The notes beneath the pieces are model-generated. The model saw only the letters and a program-made list of their open reading frames with translations. It was not told the DNA's origin and made no database searches. DNA of 63,425 nucleotides from Bacteroidales bacterium (GTDB lineage Bacteria; Bacteroidota; Bacteroidia; Bacteroidales; Muribaculaceae). This document shows, piece after piece, positions 43,037 to 51,348 of the stretch (positions within the stretch are counted from its first letter, which is position 1; each line of letters opens with the position of its first letter). Position numbers and translations under genes: made by a program. Location of the stretch: NCBI GenBank assembly GCA_014800815.1, contig JAAVFI010000037.1, positions 1-63,425 on the forward strand, read 5' to 3'.

Positions 43037-43507
43037 TCAGCGCATTGTCAGCTCGCCCGTAGCTATTATATAGCGGAGTGTGGACTCAAGCAGGGTCGCC
43101 GAGTAGGCAGCGGCATCGCGCTCGATACTGAACACGCCGTTGAGTACTTCAGTCTCCTGCAGATAGCCGTACATCTTCGGAGGAAGTTGATCGAACAGGA
43201 GCACCTGCGGCAGCGGCATGCCATAGCCGTCGATTGCCACCCAGTCGCCGTTGCGGTCGAAAGTGAGGCCGGGGCCGTTATCGAGGCGCACATGATAAGA
43301 GTTTGTGCCCTTGGTAAAATTTGATACTTCGTAGGTGGGGAAGTAATGTTCGACAAAATCTGCAACATTATCGGGCATCTCATTCCATTCTTCCGACTGT
43401 CGGCACGAGAATGTACCGAATATCATCAGCGCTCCGAGAAGCGCCGGCATGAGCAGCCAGAATCTTTTTCTTACAGGACTTACAATATCTTTGAATTTCA
43501 TATTCAC
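43037..43507 (-). CDS. PepSY-like lipoprotein
   Basis: A 156-residue protein with a membrane-anchoring N-terminus ending in a lipobox-like GTFSC (Cys35). It is followed by a PepSY-like (DUF2874-type) domain: the pattern ADFVEHYFPTYEVSNFTKGT, then SYHVRLDNGPGLTFDRNGDW, VAIDGYGMPLPQVLL is typical of these Bacteroidales periplasmic proteins. The function is unknown; they are often assumed to bind peptides or inhibit proteases. The unusually long basic N-terminal stretch (about 17 residues before the hydrophobic core) leaves the exact start uncertain. Confidence 0.75.
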   Translation of the reverse strand: MNMKFKDIVSPVRKRFWLLMPALLGALMIFGTFSCRQSEEWNEMPDNVADFVEHYFPTYEVSNFTKGTNSYHVRLDNGPGLTFDRNGDWVAIDGYGMPLPQVLLFDQLPPKMYGYLQETEVLNGVFSIERDAAAYSATLLESTLRYIIATGELTMR

Positions 43508-43763
43508 AATGTTTTTTATATTTCAGTAACACTTACAGGAGGTGTCTTGTTCATCCACACAGGAAGAAAGACACCCCGAACTTTCCACGCCTCGGGTTGT
43601 TATATAGACAAAGAGAAGCTAAGAAATACGCGGCGACGCAGAGTTCGCCGTTGCGGAGCAAAAGGCTCCGCTCCTCTCTCCCGCGACCTTTTATGGTTGA
43701 ATGTTATATAATTCTGCAAACGACCTCTCCGACGGACTCAGAACCGTCGGAGAGGTTTTTTTT
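43508..43763 (+). ncRNA. candidate structured RNA ending in a strong orphan terminator
   Basis: The plus strand carries successive stems: GGTGTCTT/AAGACACC (43541-43548 and 43568-43575), CGGCGA/TCGCCG (43631-43636 and 43645-43650), GCGGAGC/GCTCCGC (43653-43659 and 43665-43671). It ends in a 13-base perfect terminator stem (43723-43735 and 43744-43756) with eight Ts. No plus-strand gene precedes the terminator. A TATCTTTG box at 43486-43493 could start the transcript. The remaining 160 bases up to 43922 are AT-rich leader for the Lrp gene. Confidence 0.45.
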
Positions 43764-43922
43764 GCACAATGCCGCGTAGGGGTACTAAAATATTACTATG
43801 TGTCTACAACTTTTACAAAAATATATTTGGTGAATAGTTTTTTTTCTGTAATTTTGTACCCGTACCAACTACATAAATCCAACACGATTACTAAATCTCT
43901 AACCTATCAAATTCATAAAGAC

Positions 43923-44393
43923 ATGCCTCGCCAGTATTTTGACGCACTTGACCTGACTATACTGAAAGCTCTTTGCGAGAATGCACGCACTCCATACCTC
44001 GAGATAGCCCGTGAATACGGAGTCTCGGGCGCAGCCGTGCATCAGCGTGTTCAGCGACTGCTTGCCGGAAACGTAATTATCGGTTCTCACTGCGACGTAA
44101 ATCCCGCCACTCTCGGCTTCCACGTATCAGCATTTGTCGGCATCAACGTAAAATCGGGAGCAAACCTGAATAAACTCGTAGAGCAGATTGCTGCCATTCC
44201 CGAAATCACAGAATGTAACATCGTTTCAGGCCGCTACGACCTCATAGTCAAGCTCAACGCAAGAAGCAACGCCGATATTCTTGAAATCATCAGAAAGCGC
44301 CTCTTTGAGCTCGACATCGTATCCACCGAGACTATGGTTTCGTTCAAACAACCGTTTAATCGTCCCCTCCCGTTGGACGCAAATCGCGATTAA
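43923..44393 (+). CDS. Lrp/AsnC-family transcriptional regulator
   Basis: A 156-residue Lrp/AsnC regulator. The HTH occupies about residues 5-60 (LDLTILKALCENARTPYLEI, AREYGVSGAAVHQRVQRL). The RAM/effector domain spans about 70-150 (GFHVSAFVGINVKSGANLNK and the ITECNIVSGRYDLIVKL strand). The start at 43923 is chosen because the frame's upstream 74 codons cross the terminator at 43723-43763. Such proteins form octamers that respond to amino acids. It is transcribed toward the methylmalonyl-CoA operon but separated by its own promoter. The targets are unknown. Confidence 0.92.
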   Translation: MPRQYFDALDLTILKALCENARTPYLEIAREYGVSGAAVHQRVQRLLAGNVIIGSHCDVNPATLGFHVSAFVGINVKSGANLNKLVEQIAAIPEITECNIVSGRYDLIVKLNARSNADILEIIRKRLFELDIVSTETMVSFKQPFNRPLPLDANRD

Positions 44394-44428
44394 TTCTTAA
44401 AGAATTAGGCAATTTCAAAGTTTTTGCT

Positions 44429-44492
44429 TAATTTTGCGCAGACACTGAAGAGCCGCAACCGGAAATCATACTCATGGCTCCACGGTTGCGGC
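44429..44492 (+). promoter_or_regulatory. promoter and leader hairpin of the methylmalonyl-CoA operon
   Basis: A TAATTTTG box (44429-44436) is followed by a 10-base perfect stem (GCCGCAACCG 44452-44461 and CGGTTGCGGC 44483-44492) in the leader, 43 bases before the epimerase ATG. No T-run follows, so it may be a stability or regulatory hairpin rather than a terminator. Confidence 0.5.
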
Positions 44493-44534
44493 ATTCAATT
44501 TGTTTGAATACAACTCTTTAAAACCTTAATAACT

Positions 44535-44957
44535 ATGGATATTTCCCATATCGAACACATCGGCATTGCCGTTCCTTCTCTCGAAGAAGCAATTCCTTTC
44601 TACGAGAACATTCTCGGTTTCAAGTGCTTTGCAATCGAAGAAGTTGAAGACCAGAAAGTACGCACCGCATTCTTCAAAGTAGGCCAGACCAAGATCGAGC
44701 TTCTCGAAGGTACTGCTCCCGAAAGCGCAATCTCAAAATTCATTGCTGCCAACGGTGGCCGTGGCGGTATCCAGCATATTGCATTCGCTGTTGAAGACGG
44801 CGTGGCAAACGCTCTTGCCGAAGTGGAAGAAAAAGGTTGCCGTCTGATCGACAAGGCTCCCCGTCGTGGCGCCGAAGGTCTCGACATCGCATTCCTTCAC
44901 CCCAAGTCGACTTGCGGTACTCTCATCGAACTCTGCGAAGATCCCAAGAAAAAATAA
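44535..44957 (+). CDS. mce: methylmalonyl-CoA epimerase
   Basis: A 140-residue glyoxalase/bleomycin-resistance-fold enzyme that interconverts the R and S forms of methylmalonyl-CoA. It has the two beta-alpha-beta-beta-beta modules with metal ligands in ISHIEHIGIAV (His), TKIELLEGT (Glu), GGIQHIAFAVED (His) and GTLIELCE (Glu). It directly precedes the decarboxylase genes, in the order expected for the succinate-to-propionate route. Confidence 0.96.
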   Translation: MDISHIEHIGIAVPSLEEAIPFYENILGFKCFAIEEVEDQKVRTAFFKVGQTKIELLEGTAPESAISKFIAANGGRGGIQHIAFAVEDGVANALAEVEEKGCRLIDKAPRRGAEGLDIAFLHPKSTCGTLIELCEDPKKK

Positions 44958-44980
44958 TTTCCGCCACCCCGCGGGAATGA

Positions 44981-45015
44981 CACGCCGCGCACACTTCACT
45001 CCCCTGCGCGGCGTG
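44981..45015 (+). other. GC-rich hairpin between mce and the carboxyltransferase gene
   Basis: A 10-base perfect stem (CACGCCGCGC 44981-44990, GCGCGGCGTG 45006-45015) lacks a T-run, so full termination is doubtful. It may set the mRNA ratio of epimerase to decarboxylase. Confidence 0.55.
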
Positions 45016-45058
45016 ATTCAATTTAAACCATAAGCAACACACATACTCTGCAATATAT

Positions 45059-46612
45059 ATGAGCAGCCAACTTGAAAAAGTAAAAGAACTCATCGAGCTT
45101 CGCGCTGAAGCACGACTCGGTGGTGGCGAAAAAGCCATTGAAAAACAGCACGAACGCGGCAAATACACTGCCCGTGAGCGCATCGCACAGCTCCTCGACG
45201 AGGGCTCATTCGAAGAACTCGACATGTTCGTGCGTCACCGTTGCACCAACTTCGGTCAGGAAAAGAAATCTTATCTCGGCGACGGCGTCGTTACCGGTTA
45301 CGGTACAATCGAAGGCCGTCTCGTCTATGTTTTCGCACAGGACTTCACCGTATTCGGCGGCTCTCTCTCTGAGACTATGGCGCTGAAAATCTGCAAGGTG
45401 ATGGACATGGCTATGAAGATGGGCGCTCCCGTTATCGGTCTTAACGACTCGGGTGGCGCACGTATCCAGGAAGGCATCAACGCACTCGCAGGCTACGCCG
45501 AAATCTTCCAGCGCAACATCATGGCATCGGGCGTTATCCCCCAGATTTCAGCTATCCTCGGTCCTTGCGCCGGTGGTGCCGTTTACTCCCCCGCCCTCAC
45601 CGACTTCACAATCATGGCCAAAGGCATCAGCTACATGTTCCTCACCGGCCCCAAGGTTGTAAAGACCGTAACAGGCGAAGACGTAACTCAGGAAGCTCTC
45701 GGTGGAGCTACCGTACACTCGCAGAAGAGCGGCGTATGCCACTTTGCTGCTGAAGACGGCGAAGACGCTATCAAGATCATCCGCAAACTCTTCTCTTACA
45801 TACCCCAGAACAACCTCGAGGAAGCACCCCTCGTAGAGTGCACCGACCCCATCGACCGTCTCGAAGACTCTCTCAACGAGATTATCCCCGACTCGCCCAA
45901 CCGCCCCTACGACATGTACGAGGTTATCGGCGCTATTGTCGACAACGGTGAATTCCTCGAAGTACAGGCCGACTACGCCAAGAACCTTATCGTTGGTTTC
46001 GCTCGCTTCAACGGCCAGTCGGTAGGTATCGTAGCCAACCAGCCCAAATTCCTCGCCGGCGTACTCGACAGCAACGCTTCACGTAAGGGTGCACGCTTCG
46101 TACGCTTCTGCGACGCCTTCAACATTCCCCTCGTAACACTCGTAGACGTCCCTGGCTTCCTCCCCGGTACAGGTCAGGAATACAACGGCGTAATCCTCCA
46201 CGGCGCAAAACTTCTCTACGCTTACGGCGAAGCTACCGTGCCCAAAGTCACCGTTACACTCCGCAAGAGCTACGGCGGCAGCCACATCGTGATGAGCTGC
46301 AAGCAGCTCCGCGGCGACATGAACTACGCTTGGCCTACTGCCGAAATCGCAGTTATGGGTGGCGCAGGTGCCGTTGAAGTACTCTACGCTAAAGAAGCAA
46401 AGGCAAGCGACAACCCCGCTAAAGTTCTCGCCGACCGCGAAGCAGAGTACAACAAACTCTTCTGCAACCCCTACAACGCAGCTAAATACGGCTATATCGA
46501 CGACGTTATCGAACCCCGTAACACACGTTTCCGTGTCATCCGCGCACTTCAGCAGCTCGCCACCAAGAAGGTTACCAACCCTGCCAAGAAGCACGGCAAC
46601 ATTCCTCTCTAA
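45059..46612 (+). CDS. mmdA: methylmalonyl-CoA decarboxylase alpha / acyl-CoA carboxyltransferase subunit
   Basis: A 517-residue carboxyltransferase of the PccB/MmdA family with two crotonase-fold halves. CoA and oxyanion-hole motifs are [20 protein letters not shown] in the N-half and [20 protein letters not shown] in the C-half, with the [16 protein letters not shown]-type glycine loop ([16 protein letters not shown] here). In this gene cluster it transfers CO2 from S-methylmalonyl-CoA to biotin, which the beta subunit then decarboxylates. A PccB role in propionyl-CoA carboxylation is possible in principle but no biotin carboxylase is nearby. Confidence 0.95.
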   Translation: MSSQLEKVKELIELRAEARLGGGEKAIEKQHERGKYTARERIAQLLDEGSFEELDMFVRHRCTNFGQEKKSYLGDGVVTGYGTIEGRLVYVFAQDFTVFGGSLSETMALKICKVMDMAMKMGAPVIGLNDSGGARIQEGINALAGYAEIFQRNIMASGVIPQISAILGPCAGGAVYSPALTDFTIMAKGISYMFLTGPKVVKTVTGEDVTQEALGGATVHSQKSGVCHFAAEDGEDAIKIIRKLFSYIPQNNLEEAPLVECTDPIDRLEDSLNEIIPDSPNRPYDMYEVIGAIVDNGEFLEVQADYAKNLIVGFARFNGQSVGIVANQPKFLAGVLDSNASRKGARFVRFCDAFNIPLVTLVDVPGFLPGTGQEYNGVILHGAKLLYAYGEATVPKVTVTLRKSYGGSHIVMSCKQLRGDMNYAWPTAEIAVMGGAGAVEVLYAKEAKASDNPAKVLADREAEYNKLFCNPYNAAKYGYIDDVIEPRNTRFRVIRALQQLATKKVTNPAKKHGNIPL

Positions 46613-46618
46613 GGCGCT

Positions 46619-47536
46619 ATGAAAAAGATTATTTCTACCATCGCTCTCGCCCTGGCTCTCGCCGTACCCTCGGTATCGGCTCAGAGCCGCGACGCTCTGC
46701 GTATCAACGAGGTAATGGTGGTGAACGACAACAGCCTCGTCGACGAGTACGGCAACCAGAGTGCCTGGATAGAGCTGTTCAACACCAACTTTGCACCTCT
46801 CGAGATTTCGAAAGTATTCATTACCAATGATCCTTCGAATCCTACACTCTACCCTATCCCCCTCGGTGATGTAAACACTAAGATACCCAAGCGTCAGCAC
46901 GTGGTATTCTTCGCCGACGGCGAGCCCAACAAAGGCACATTCCACACCAACTTCGTCCTCGTACCCGGTCAGGACAACTGGATTGGCGTATATGATGCCG
47001 ACGGCAAAACCCTCATCGACGAAGTGACTATCCCCGCCTCTGTTCTCCCCAACCAATCGTGGGCACGCACTGCCGACGGTACCGGTGAATGGGCACTCCG
47101 CACAGGCGGCGACAACGACTACATCACACCCTCGAGCGCTAACGTAATCCGCGACGGCAACTCTAAAATCCAGATGTTTGCCGACAAAGACGAAAACGGA
47201 TTCGGTATGACACTCATGGCTATGTGCATCGTATTCTCGGCTCTGCTCCTCCTCTGCCTCTGCTTCTACGGCATCGGCAAGATCGGCAGCCTCATCTCAC
47301 GTATCAACAAGCGCAACGCTCACGGAGTAGCTCCCGAGGAGGCCCATGTCTCTACTATCGAGCACGATTCGGGCGAAGAAATCGCCGCTATCGCTATGGC
47401 ACTCTACGAGCACCTCAACGCTCACGATACAGAGAATACCGTACTTACCATCAACAAGGTAAAACGTGCATACTCACCCTGGAGCTCCAAGATTTACGGT
47501 CTGCGCGAAGTTCCCGGACACACTCACGCCAAGTAA
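46619..47536 (+). CDS. OadG/MmdD-type gamma subunit fused to a lamin-tail domain
   Basis: A 305-residue membrane protein. After a signal peptide (about 1-21) comes a lamin-tail-like immunoglobulin domain (about 25-140: LRINEVMVVNDNSLVDEYGN, QSAWIELFNTN, LEISKVFITNDPSNP). A single transmembrane helix (about 199-222, LMAMCIVFSALLLLCLCFYG) and a cytoplasmic tail follow, as in the OadG/sodium-pump gamma family. The gamma subunit assembles the decarboxylase on the membrane. The extracytoplasmic lamin-tail domain is far larger than classical OadG (about 80-90 residues). It is encoded between the alpha and biotin-carrier genes, 6 bases after mmdA. Confidence 0.88.
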   Translation: MKKIISTIALALALAVPSVSAQSRDALRINEVMVVNDNSLVDEYGNQSAWIELFNTNFAPLEISKVFITNDPSNPTLYPIPLGDVNTKIPKRQHVVFFADGEPNKGTFHTNFVLVPGQDNWIGVYDADGKTLIDEVTIPASVLPNQSWARTADGTGEWALRTGGDNDYITPSSANVIRDGNSKIQMFADKDENGFGMTLMAMCIVFSALLLLCLCFYGIGKIGSLISRINKRNAHGVAPEEAHVSTIEHDSGEEIAAIAMALYEHLNAHDTENTVLTINKVKRAYSPWSSKIYGLREVPGHTHAK

Positions 47537-47560
47537 CCCACCCTTCAGCTTATCCAAAAA

Positions 47561-47995
47561 ATGAAAGAATACAAATATAAAATCAACGGTAACAACTATA
47601 CAGTTGCCGTAGGCGACATCGACGAAAACGTTGCTCAGGTCGAAGTCAACGGTGTGCCCTACAAAGTAGAGCTCGACCGCGCAAAACCCACTACAGTAAA
47701 AGTTCAGACACCCCGCCCCTCTGCTGCTCCCCGCACAGCCACAGGCGAAAAGGTAATCGCAAGCAAGCCCGCAGCAGCAGGCGCAGGCTCTGTAGTAGCA
47801 CCCCTCCCCGGCGTTGTTATCTCTGTCAACGTTAAGGTTGGCGACACCGTAAGCGCTGCCGATACCGTAGTTGTACTCGAAGCTATGAAGATGGAAAACA
47901 GCATCCGCGCAGGTCGCGACGGCAAAGTTACAGCCATCAACGTCAACGCAGGCGATTCTGTTCTCGAAGGCACAGCCCTCATCACACTCGAATAA
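47561..47995 (+). CDS. mmdC: biotin carboxyl carrier subunit of methylmalonyl-CoA decarboxylase
   Basis: A 144-residue carrier with an N-terminal beta region (about 1-45), an Ala/Pro-rich hinge (about 50-78) and a biotinyl domain. The biotin acceptor is Lys110 in VLEAMKMENS. It shuttles CO2 from the alpha to the beta subunit. It lies 24 bases after the gamma gene and 15 before the beta gene. Confidence 0.95.
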   Translation: MKEYKYKINGNNYTVAVGDIDENVAQVEVNGVPYKVELDRAKPTTVKVQTPRPSAAPRTATGEKVIASKPAAAGAGSVVAPLPGVVISVNVKVGDTVSAADTVVVLEAMKMENSIRAGRDGKVTAINVNAGDSVLEGTALITLE

Positions 47996-48010
47996 TAAAG
48001 ACAACGAATT

Positions 48011-49168
48011 ATGTCATTCGGCGATTTTATTTACAACAACCTTCTTGAGTTCTGGCAACTCACAGGTTTCGCCAATGCCCAGTTCGGCAACTTCGTGATG
48101 CTGGCAGTGGGTCTGTTCTTCATCTGGCTTGCCATTAAGAAGAACTTCGAGCCCATGCTTCTGGTGCCCATTGGCTTCGGTATCCTCATCGGAAACATTC
48201 CCTTCAACGCTTCTGCCGGCCTCGAAATCGGCATTTACGAAGAAGGCTCAGTGCTCAATATCCTCTACAACGGCGTAGCAGCCGGCTGGTATCCCCCGCT
48301 GATTTTCCTCGGCATCGGTGCCATGACCGACTTCTCGGCCCTGATAGCTAACCCCAAACTCATGCTCATCGGCGCTGCCGCTCAGTTCGGTATCTTCGGT
48401 GCCTACATGGTGGCTCTCGCTATCGGCTTCACCCCCGACCAGGCAGGTGCTATCGCTATCATCGGTGGTGCCGACGGCCCCACGGCTATCTTCCTTTCAT
48501 CCAAGCTCGCTCCTAACCTCATGGGTGCCATTGCCGTTTCGGCTTACTCCTACATGGCTCTCGTGCCCGTTATCCAGCCCCCGCTGATGCGTCTCTTCAC
48601 CACCAAGAAAGAGCGCCTCATCAAGATGAAACCCGCCCGCGCCGTATCGCAGAACGAGAAGATTATCTTCCCCATTGTAGGTATGCTCCTCACCTGCTTC
48701 GTAGTGCCCTCAGGTATTCCCCTGCTCGGTATGCTCTTCTTCGGTAACCTCCTCCGTGAGTGCGGCGTAACAAACCGTCTTGCCAAGACAGCATCCAACG
48801 CCATGACCGACATCGTAACAATCCTCCTCGGCATGACAGTAGGTGCTTCGACTCAGGCTTCGCAGTTCCTCACACCCCAGACAATCTTCATCTTCTTCCT
48901 CGGTTTCATGGCATTCGTCATCGCTTCTTCGAGCGGCGTACTCTTCGTGAAACTCTTCAACCTCTTACTCCCGAAGGACAAGAAGATCAACCCCCTCATC
49001 GGCAACGCCGGCGTATCGGCAGTACCTATGTCGGCACGTATCTCCAACAACCTCGGTCTCGAATACGACCCCTCCAACTACCTGCTCATGCACGCCATGG
49101 GTCCCAACGTTGCCGGCGTAATCGGTTCTGCAGTTGCTGCAGGTGTACTCCTCGGCTTCCTCGCCTGA
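48011..49168 (+). CDS. mmdB: sodium-translocating decarboxylase beta subunit
   Basis: A 385-residue polytopic membrane protein of the OadB/MmdB family that decarboxylates carboxybiotin and exports sodium ions. The conserved GGADGPTAIFLSSKLAPNLM carries the family's essential Asp. GNLLRECGVTNRLAKTASNA and the final SNYLLMHAMGPNVAGVIGSA are characteristic. It completes the alpha-gamma-carrier-beta set and is followed by a terminator. Confidence 0.97.
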   Translation: MSFGDFIYNNLLEFWQLTGFANAQFGNFVMLAVGLFFIWLAIKKNFEPMLLVPIGFGILIGNIPFNASAGLEIGIYEEGSVLNILYNGVAAGWYPPLIFLGIGAMTDFSALIANPKLMLIGAAAQFGIFGAYMVALAIGFTPDQAGAIAIIGGADGPTAIFLSSKLAPNLMGAIAVSAYSYMALVPVIQPPLMRLFTTKKERLIKMKPARAVSQNEKIIFPIVGMLLTCFVVPSGIPLLGMLFFGNLLRECGVTNRLAKTASNAMTDIVTILLGMTVGASTQASQFLTPQTIFIFFLGFMAFVIASSSGVLFVKLFNLLLPKDKKINPLIGNAGVSAVPMSARISNNLGLEYDPSNYLLMHAMGPNVAGVIGSAVAAGVLLGFLA

Positions 49169-49190
49169 TAGTCCACCGACACATCATATC

Positions 49191-49224
49191 AATCGCCGCT
49201 CCGGCTCGGGGCGGCGATTTTTTG
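49191..49224 (+). terminator. terminator of the methylmalonyl-CoA operon
   Basis: Stem AATCGCCGC (49191-49199) and GCGGCGATT (49211-49219) with a run of six Ts. Confidence 0.9.
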
Positions 49225-49314
49225 TCGTTATAATGTGTCTGTACCCTTTATTGGCAGGATTGTGTACGTATTTCGCCGGAAATTTCGCGTACTTTGATGA
49301 AAATTTCAAATACC

Positions 49315-51348
49315 ATGAATCTTAAGAAATATACCCTCCTGTCATTATTGCTCGCAGCTCTGCCCGCCATGTCGCTCACCCTTGAGCGGAGCAACTTCAA
49401 AATAGTAGTTCCTCCGGGCTCTCCCGACCCCGTGAAAATTGCGGCTAATTCTCTTGCAAGAGACTTTGGCAAAGTCATGCACTGGATTCCCGACGTAGAC
49501 TCCGTGCCCGCCAAGGATTCCAAAACCGTCAACATCATAGCCCTCGATGCAAGTCATGCCGGAAACATCGACGGACTCAAACTGAAATCACTTGACGGTT
49601 TCGAATCATATCGCATTTACACTGACGAGAAAAATCGCAATATATACCTTCTCGGCAAGGACATGCGCGGAGCTATTTACGCCACATATTCGTTTTCAGA
49701 AGACTTCCTCGGAGTACCGCCTTTGTGGTATTTCTGCGACTGGACACCCGAATTCAAGCCCGAACTCCACGTGGCCAAGGGGTACGATAAGCTGGTCAAA
49801 TCTCCCGAGGTACGCTTCCGTGCATGGTTCCCCAACGACGAAGACCTCGTGAATCCCTGGCGCAAAAAATCCTGGCAGAACGACGAACTCTGGCTCGAAG
49901 CCATGCTGCGCCTTAAACTCAACACGGTAGAATACGGCCCCACTGTGACATACCCCGATCATAAAATGGACCATAATGCCGACCTTCTCAAGAAGTACGG
50001 CCTTGTACTCACGTCGCACCACATGGTAGGCCTCAACAATGGCTTTTCTAACTGGGAAAACTATTGGGAAAAGGTACGGGGCATGAAAGCGCCTGAACTT
50101 CTGCTCTCCAATCTGGACGCAATCAAGGAATTCTGGACCTACAATGTGGAGACCGTGATGCAGAACGAACAGGAAAATCTGTGGCAGATAGCTTTCCGTG
50201 GCCGACGCGACGAACCGTTCTGGAGTGTATTCGCCGACGCACCCCAGACCGACAAAGAGCGTGCCGAGGTAATCAACAAAATGGTACGCATACAGTACGA
50301 TATGATTAAGGATGCAACAGGCGAGGACGACCCATTCGTGCGCATGACATTCTACGACGAGCTCTCCGACCTTCTCGCTAAAGGATATCTCGAACCACCG
50401 GCCGCCTCAAACATGCTCTGGACTTTCGTAGCCGGCAGGCGCGACCACTACCCTTACGACGATCTTGTAAACTACGATTTCTCGAAACCCATGCTTCTCG
50501 GCTACTATATGAACCTCCAGTTCACTTCTACGGGAGCGCATCTTGCACCGGCCGAAAGTCCGTGGAAAATGGAGCAGAACTATCGCTATGTTACCTCGCG
50601 CGGACCGCTGACGTTCAGCGTGGTAAACGCAGGCAATATCCGCGAATTCGTAATGGAGATGTCGGCCAACGCCGATATGATGTGGGACACGAAGAGCTAC
50701 GATACCGACCGCTTCCTGAAGAAGTTCTGCGCACAGTACTACGGCGAAGACCTCGCCGACGAGATAGCCGGGCTCTACCGCGACTACTACTACGCTTATT
50801 GGCTGCAGCGTCCGTCGGAATTCCCCGGCATGGACCGCCAATTTATATTTCAGGACCTCCGCCATGCCCAGGTATTCAACCAGGTACTACCGCAGTTCGA
50901 CACATACCGTCCCAATCCTCTCTCTGATATAGGCTTCGAGCGTATCAAAGGCCGCTCCTTCCGCCTCACCACCGACAATCATGTCGACGAAATCATTGCC
51001 GGCATGGAGCAAAGCAGCCCTCGCTTCAGCGCCGTAGCCGCACGCTGCGACGAAATGATGAAGCGTATACCCAAAGACCGTCAGCAATTCTTCTACGACA
51101 ATCTCGCCGGCTACGCGCACTACATGGCTGCTCTTTCGGGCAGCGTAGGCCACTTCCTCAAGGCATATAAGGGAGACGGCGACCGAAAGCAGCACCTCGT
51201 AGAATCGCACTGTCAGTTGAAGGATGCACAGAAAGCGCTGAAAAGCTCTCAGCACGGTGTGTTCGACACATGGTACGACACCGACCGCCTCTTCAACATC
51301 GACAGCAAGATAGCTGCTCTCGAGTCGCTTATCGACAGGATTGATTAG
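49315..51348 (+). CDS. GH115-family glycosidase (alpha-glucuronidase type), short form
   Basis: A 677-residue GH115-like enzyme. By family it removes (4-O-methyl-)glucuronic acid from glucuronoxylan. The N-terminal domain has LGKDMRGAIYATYSFSEDFL and GVPPLWYFCDWTPEFKPELH. The barrel carries RLKLNTVEYGPTVTYPDHKM and LVLTSHHMVGLNNG. Full GH115 proteins are usually about 800-970 residues; this one ends after the helical domain (about 490-677) and lacks the C-terminal beta-sandwich. Start 49315 gives a clean signal peptide (MNLKKYTLLSLLLAALPAMS) behind a TACTTTG box; a TTG at 49294 and an ATG at 49297 are less likely. Confidence 0.82.
   Translation: MNLKKYTLLSLLLAALPAMSLTLERSNFKIVVPPGSPDPVKIAANSLARDFGKVMHWIPDVDSVPAKDSKTVNIIALDASHAGNIDGLKLKSLDGFESYRIYTDEKNRNIYLLGKDMRGAIYATYSFSEDFLGVPPLWYFCDWTPEFKPELHVAKGYDKLVKSPEVRFRAWFPNDEDLVNPWRKKSWQNDELWLEAMLRLKLNTVEYGPTVTYPDHKMDHNADLLKKYGLVLTSHHMVGLNNGFSNWENYWEKVRGMKAPELLLSNLDAIKEFWTYNVETVMQNEQENLWQIAFRGRRDEPFWSVFADAPQTDKERAEVINKMVRIQYDMIKDATGEDDPFVRMTFYDELSDLLAKGYLEPPAASNMLWTFVAGRRDHYPYDDLVNYDFSKPMLLGYYMNLQFTSTGAHLAPAESPWKMEQNYRYVTSRGPLTFSVVNAGNIREFVMEMSANADMMWDTKSYDTDRFLKKFCAQYYGEDLADEIAGLYRDYYYAYWLQRPSEFPGMDRQFIFQDLRHAQVFNQVLPQFDTYRPNPLSDIGFERIKGRSFRLTTDNHVDEIIAGMEQSSPRFSAVAARCDEMMKRIPKDRQQFFYDNLAGYAHYMAALSGSVGHFLKAYKGDGDRKQHLVESHCQLKDAQKALKSSQHGVFDTWYDTDRLFNIDSKIAALESLIDRID

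Noticed and set aside
43701-43922. 74-residue N-terminal extension of the Lrp regulator
   Set aside because: It crosses a strong intrinsic terminator; family N-terminus begins at 43923.
46079-47056. 325-codon antisense ORF over the decarboxylase genes
   Set aside because: A shadow of mmdA and the gamma subunit; non-protein-like composition.
49294-49314. TTG or earlier ATG start for the GH115 gene
   Set aside because: These codons overlap or abut the TACTTTG promoter-like box and delay the signal peptide.
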